8,024 nucleotides of DNA from NCBI GenBank assembly GCA_016201195.1, contig JACQDI010000285.1:1-8024 (forward strand). Direction: 5' to 3'. The stretch comes from Acidobacteriota bacterium (GTDB taxonomy: Bacteria > Acidobacteriota > Terriglobia > Bryobacterales > JACQDG01). The first letter of the stretch is position 1. Every line of letters begins with the position of its first letter. The notes beneath the pieces were generated by a model. The model was not told the origin of the DNA. It did no database searches and saw only the letters and a list, made by a program, of their open reading frames with translations. A program made the position numbers and the translations under genes. This document shows, in pieces, positions 7,072-8,024 of the stretch.

Positions 7072-7078
7072 ATTTAGT

Positions 7079-7561
7079 TCAACCCCGATTCTGTCGCGGC
7101 TTACGCACGACAGGAATCCTTAATTTGTTAGAAGCAAGACGGAAGACCGGAAATGCCGCGGCGACCCTTTGGAATTCCGCAAGCGCTGCATCTTTGTTCA
7201 CGGGCACGTGCGGTCGCGCTCCCGGTGGTCGCTGCAGGTAAGCCCTCAAGATGGGTGCGCGCTGGCCGGCGGGAACCTCTTCGAGTTGGACCTCCTCACG
7301 ACGGCCGCTCCGGAGAACTGCTCTTCCACCGGCTGCACGCACGTTTTGGACCCAGTGCACGTTATCTCCGAGCATCGACACCAAGTACCGCTCTCCATCG
7401 ACGACGGCCATGACCACCGGCAGCGAGATCGTCCGCCCCGACTTTCGTCCGGTCACTTCCAAGGTCACGAGGTAGTTGGACGCGACGCCCGACGAGGCTA
7501 CAGCAGCCCACGCTCGATTCAGAATCCTCGCGATCCAGTTGGGTCGCTGCCCACGGTACAA
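7079..7561 (-). CDS. Nitroreductase/deazaflavin (F420)-dependent oxidoreductase family protein
   Basis: 160 residues from the chosen TTG. VTLEVTGRKSGRTISLPVV (32-50), MAVVDGERYLVSMLGDNVHW (51-70) and VQNVRAAGGRAVLR (71-84) are the split-barrel signature of the Ddn/F420H2-dependent reductase family. Its members bind deazaflavin F420 and reduce quinones, nitro compounds or other acceptors. The substrate, and even F420 use in this host, are inferred. The start is doubtful. No ATG or GTG lies between the upstream attC and the domain, the TTG at 7559-7561 sits within the edge of that attC, and no ribosome-binding site is visible. Longer versions of the frame merely translate the attC and are rejected. 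The native start was probably lost or replaced when the gene was joined to the attC. The TGA stop uses the bases of the GAAC target next to the IS91-like end, so the last residues could also be altered. Confidence 0.83.
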   Translation of the reverse strand: MYRGQRPNWIARILNRAWAAVASSGVASNYLVTLEVTGRKSGRTISLPVVMAVVDGERYLVSMLGDNVHWVQNVRAAGGRAVLRSGRREEVQLEEVPAGQRAPILRAYLQRPPGARPHVPVNKDAALAEFQRVAAAFPVFRLASNKLRIPVVRKPRQNRG

Positions 7562-7620
7562 CGAAGCGTTGCAGCGGACGGGCAAAGAGCGCCCACCGCT
7601 GAGCGCCCGAGTCGTTAGTC
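7556..7620 (+). repeat. attC-like recombination site (site C), inverted relative to A and B
   Basis: On the plus strand: left box GTACAAC, AAGCG, arm CAGCGGACGGGC, loop AAAGAGC, arm GCCCACCGCTG, right box GTTAGTC (6 of 7 to GTTRRRY). It shares a 23-base identical run with site A (7564-7586 against the complement of 5854-5876) and has the same extra A in the left arm. A and B read on the minus strand and C on the plus strand. Its left edge overlaps the likely start of the nitroreductase-like gene. Confidence 0.65.
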
Positions 7621-7791
7621 GAGCCCCTTCGCAGTTGTCAGCCGGTTTCCGTGATACCCTCCTCGCCTGACAAGTTGGCCCGAAAGCGGGCTCAAAGCCG
7701 GATCGAAGCGGCCTGAGTCGGTAGCTGGACCAAGCTGGCAGCGCCGAGTGGCCCGGCGCAGACTGGCAGTCCATCCCGAGCGGCTGGTGGG

Positions 7792-7817
7792 CTGCAAGGT
7801 ACAATGGAGGGTTGCAG
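7792..7817 (+). promoter_or_regulatory. Putative promoter/operator of the antitoxin gene
   Basis: TACAAT (7800-7805) matches the -10 consensus at five of six positions. It is enclosed by a perfect inverted pair, CTGCAA (7792-7797) and TTGCAG (7812-7817), whose half-site centres are 20 bases apart. No good -35 box is visible. Toxin-antitoxin operons are typically repressed by their own antitoxin at such palindromes. Confidence 0.4.
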
Positions 7818-7877
7818 ACTGCTCGGGCTACCTACGCCATGCCGAAGCGGAGCCGCGATAGAGCCAGGGGGTGTCAT

Positions 7878-8024
7878 ATGGGTAAAGTGGACAGCATCGA
7901 GAATCAGATCCAAGAGCTTTCTCCCGAAGAGTTGGCAACACTCCGGGAATGGTTCGCAAAGTTTGATGCCGAAGCGTGGGACCGTCAGTTTGAAGCTGAC
8001 GTCAAGGCAGGCAAACTCGACGCC
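7878..8024 (+). CDS. Antitoxin-like (addiction-module component) protein, 3' end outside the window
   Basis: 49 residues are visible: MGKVDSIENQIQELSPEEL, then REWFAKFDAEAWDRQFEADV and KAGKLDA. This matches the common small antitoxin family with a 'I..L..EE...L..WF..FDAEAWDRQFEADV..GKLD' core, which is normally encoded just before a RelE/ParE-family toxin. The antitoxin binds and neutralises its toxin and usually represses the operon. The ATG at 7878-7880 follows AGGGGG with six bases in between, a strong ribosome-binding site. The toxin partner, if present, lies beyond the right edge. The gene follows attC site C in the same orientation with its own putative promoter, as toxin-antitoxin cassettes in chromosomal integrons do. 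Codons here are less GC-rich at the third position than in the receptor gene, consistent with a different origin. Confidence 0.85.
   Translation, partial: MGKVDSIENQIQELSPEELATLREWFAKFDAEAWDRQFEADVKAGKLDA

Larger units (their letters stand above)
6598..7076 (+). mobile_element. Truncated IS91-like element: transposase end plus presumed oriIS end
   Basis: It runs from the broken transposase to the last base before GTTC at 7077-7080. IS91-family elements insert next to GAAC/CAAG (GTTC/CTTG on the other strand) with the oriIS end downstream of the transposase, and that is what is seen. Inside, 6826-7046 holds no gene. It holds a 7-bp perfect hairpin (CGCGCGA/TCGCGCG, 6869-6888) and, near the presumed end, the CCCCC-GGAC-GGGGG hairpin. 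The left half of the element is gone. Confidence 0.5.

Noticed and set aside
5821..7620. CRISPR array from repeated hairpins
   Set aside because: Copies are about 0.7-1 kb apart, are separated by genes and one is inverted; no regular spacers.
7677..7692. GCCCG-AAAG-CGGGC hairpin as a terminator or ncRNA
   Set aside because: Only five base pairs, no T-run, and no supporting context in the 7621-7790 non-coding stretch.
7079..7804. Extended version of the nitroreductase-like gene
   Set aside because: The added residues are a direct translation of attC site C and unstructured upstream DNA; homologous text begins only near RPNWIARILN.

Overview
The window is GC-rich bacterial DNA that most likely comes from an acidobacterium of the Solibacter/Bryobacter type. 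The main reason is the 1081-residue Oar-like TonB-dependent receptor with an LPLNGRNY plug motif, which is heavily expanded in that group. The small hypothetical protein at 548-1300 also looks like a recurrent acidobacterial family. The taxonomic call is inference; no rRNA or other marker gene is present.

Left part (1-4563): the N-terminal end of a tyrosine recombinase, very like integron integrases, runs off the left edge on the minus strand. It is followed by a plus-strand hypothetical gene that seems to lack a proper N-terminus. That gene converges, 17 bases apart, on the large minus-strand TonB-dependent receptor. About 650 bases without a convincing gene follow; they carry a tandem TTACTGCC direct repeat upstream of the receptor and a pyrimidine-rich heptamer repeat tract.

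Right part (about 5229-8024): this has the structure of integron gene cassettes. Short genes alternate with 60-65-base imperfect hairpins that I read as attC sites. Three of them (5821-5884, 6538-6600, 7556-7620) are close copies of one another; a fourth (5229-5280) is more diverged. Read on the minus strand, the order is: F420-type nitroreductase-like gene, IS91-like transposase remnant, attC, membrane methyltransferase of the ICMT type, attC, a DUF2314-like reading frame broken by an ochre codon and coupled (TAATG) to a small CxxC/CxxC protein, attC-like site. The attC at 7556-7620 points the opposite way. Beyond it, an antitoxin gene with its own putative operator/promoter starts on the plus strand and runs off the right edge.

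The genes do not form one pathway. The logic is that of an accessory cassette region: independent small adaptive genes, decayed genes, an IS remnant and a toxin-antitoxin antitoxin, arranged around recombination sites, without an adjacent complete integrase (a CALIN-like cluster, or the remains of a sedentary chromosomal integron).
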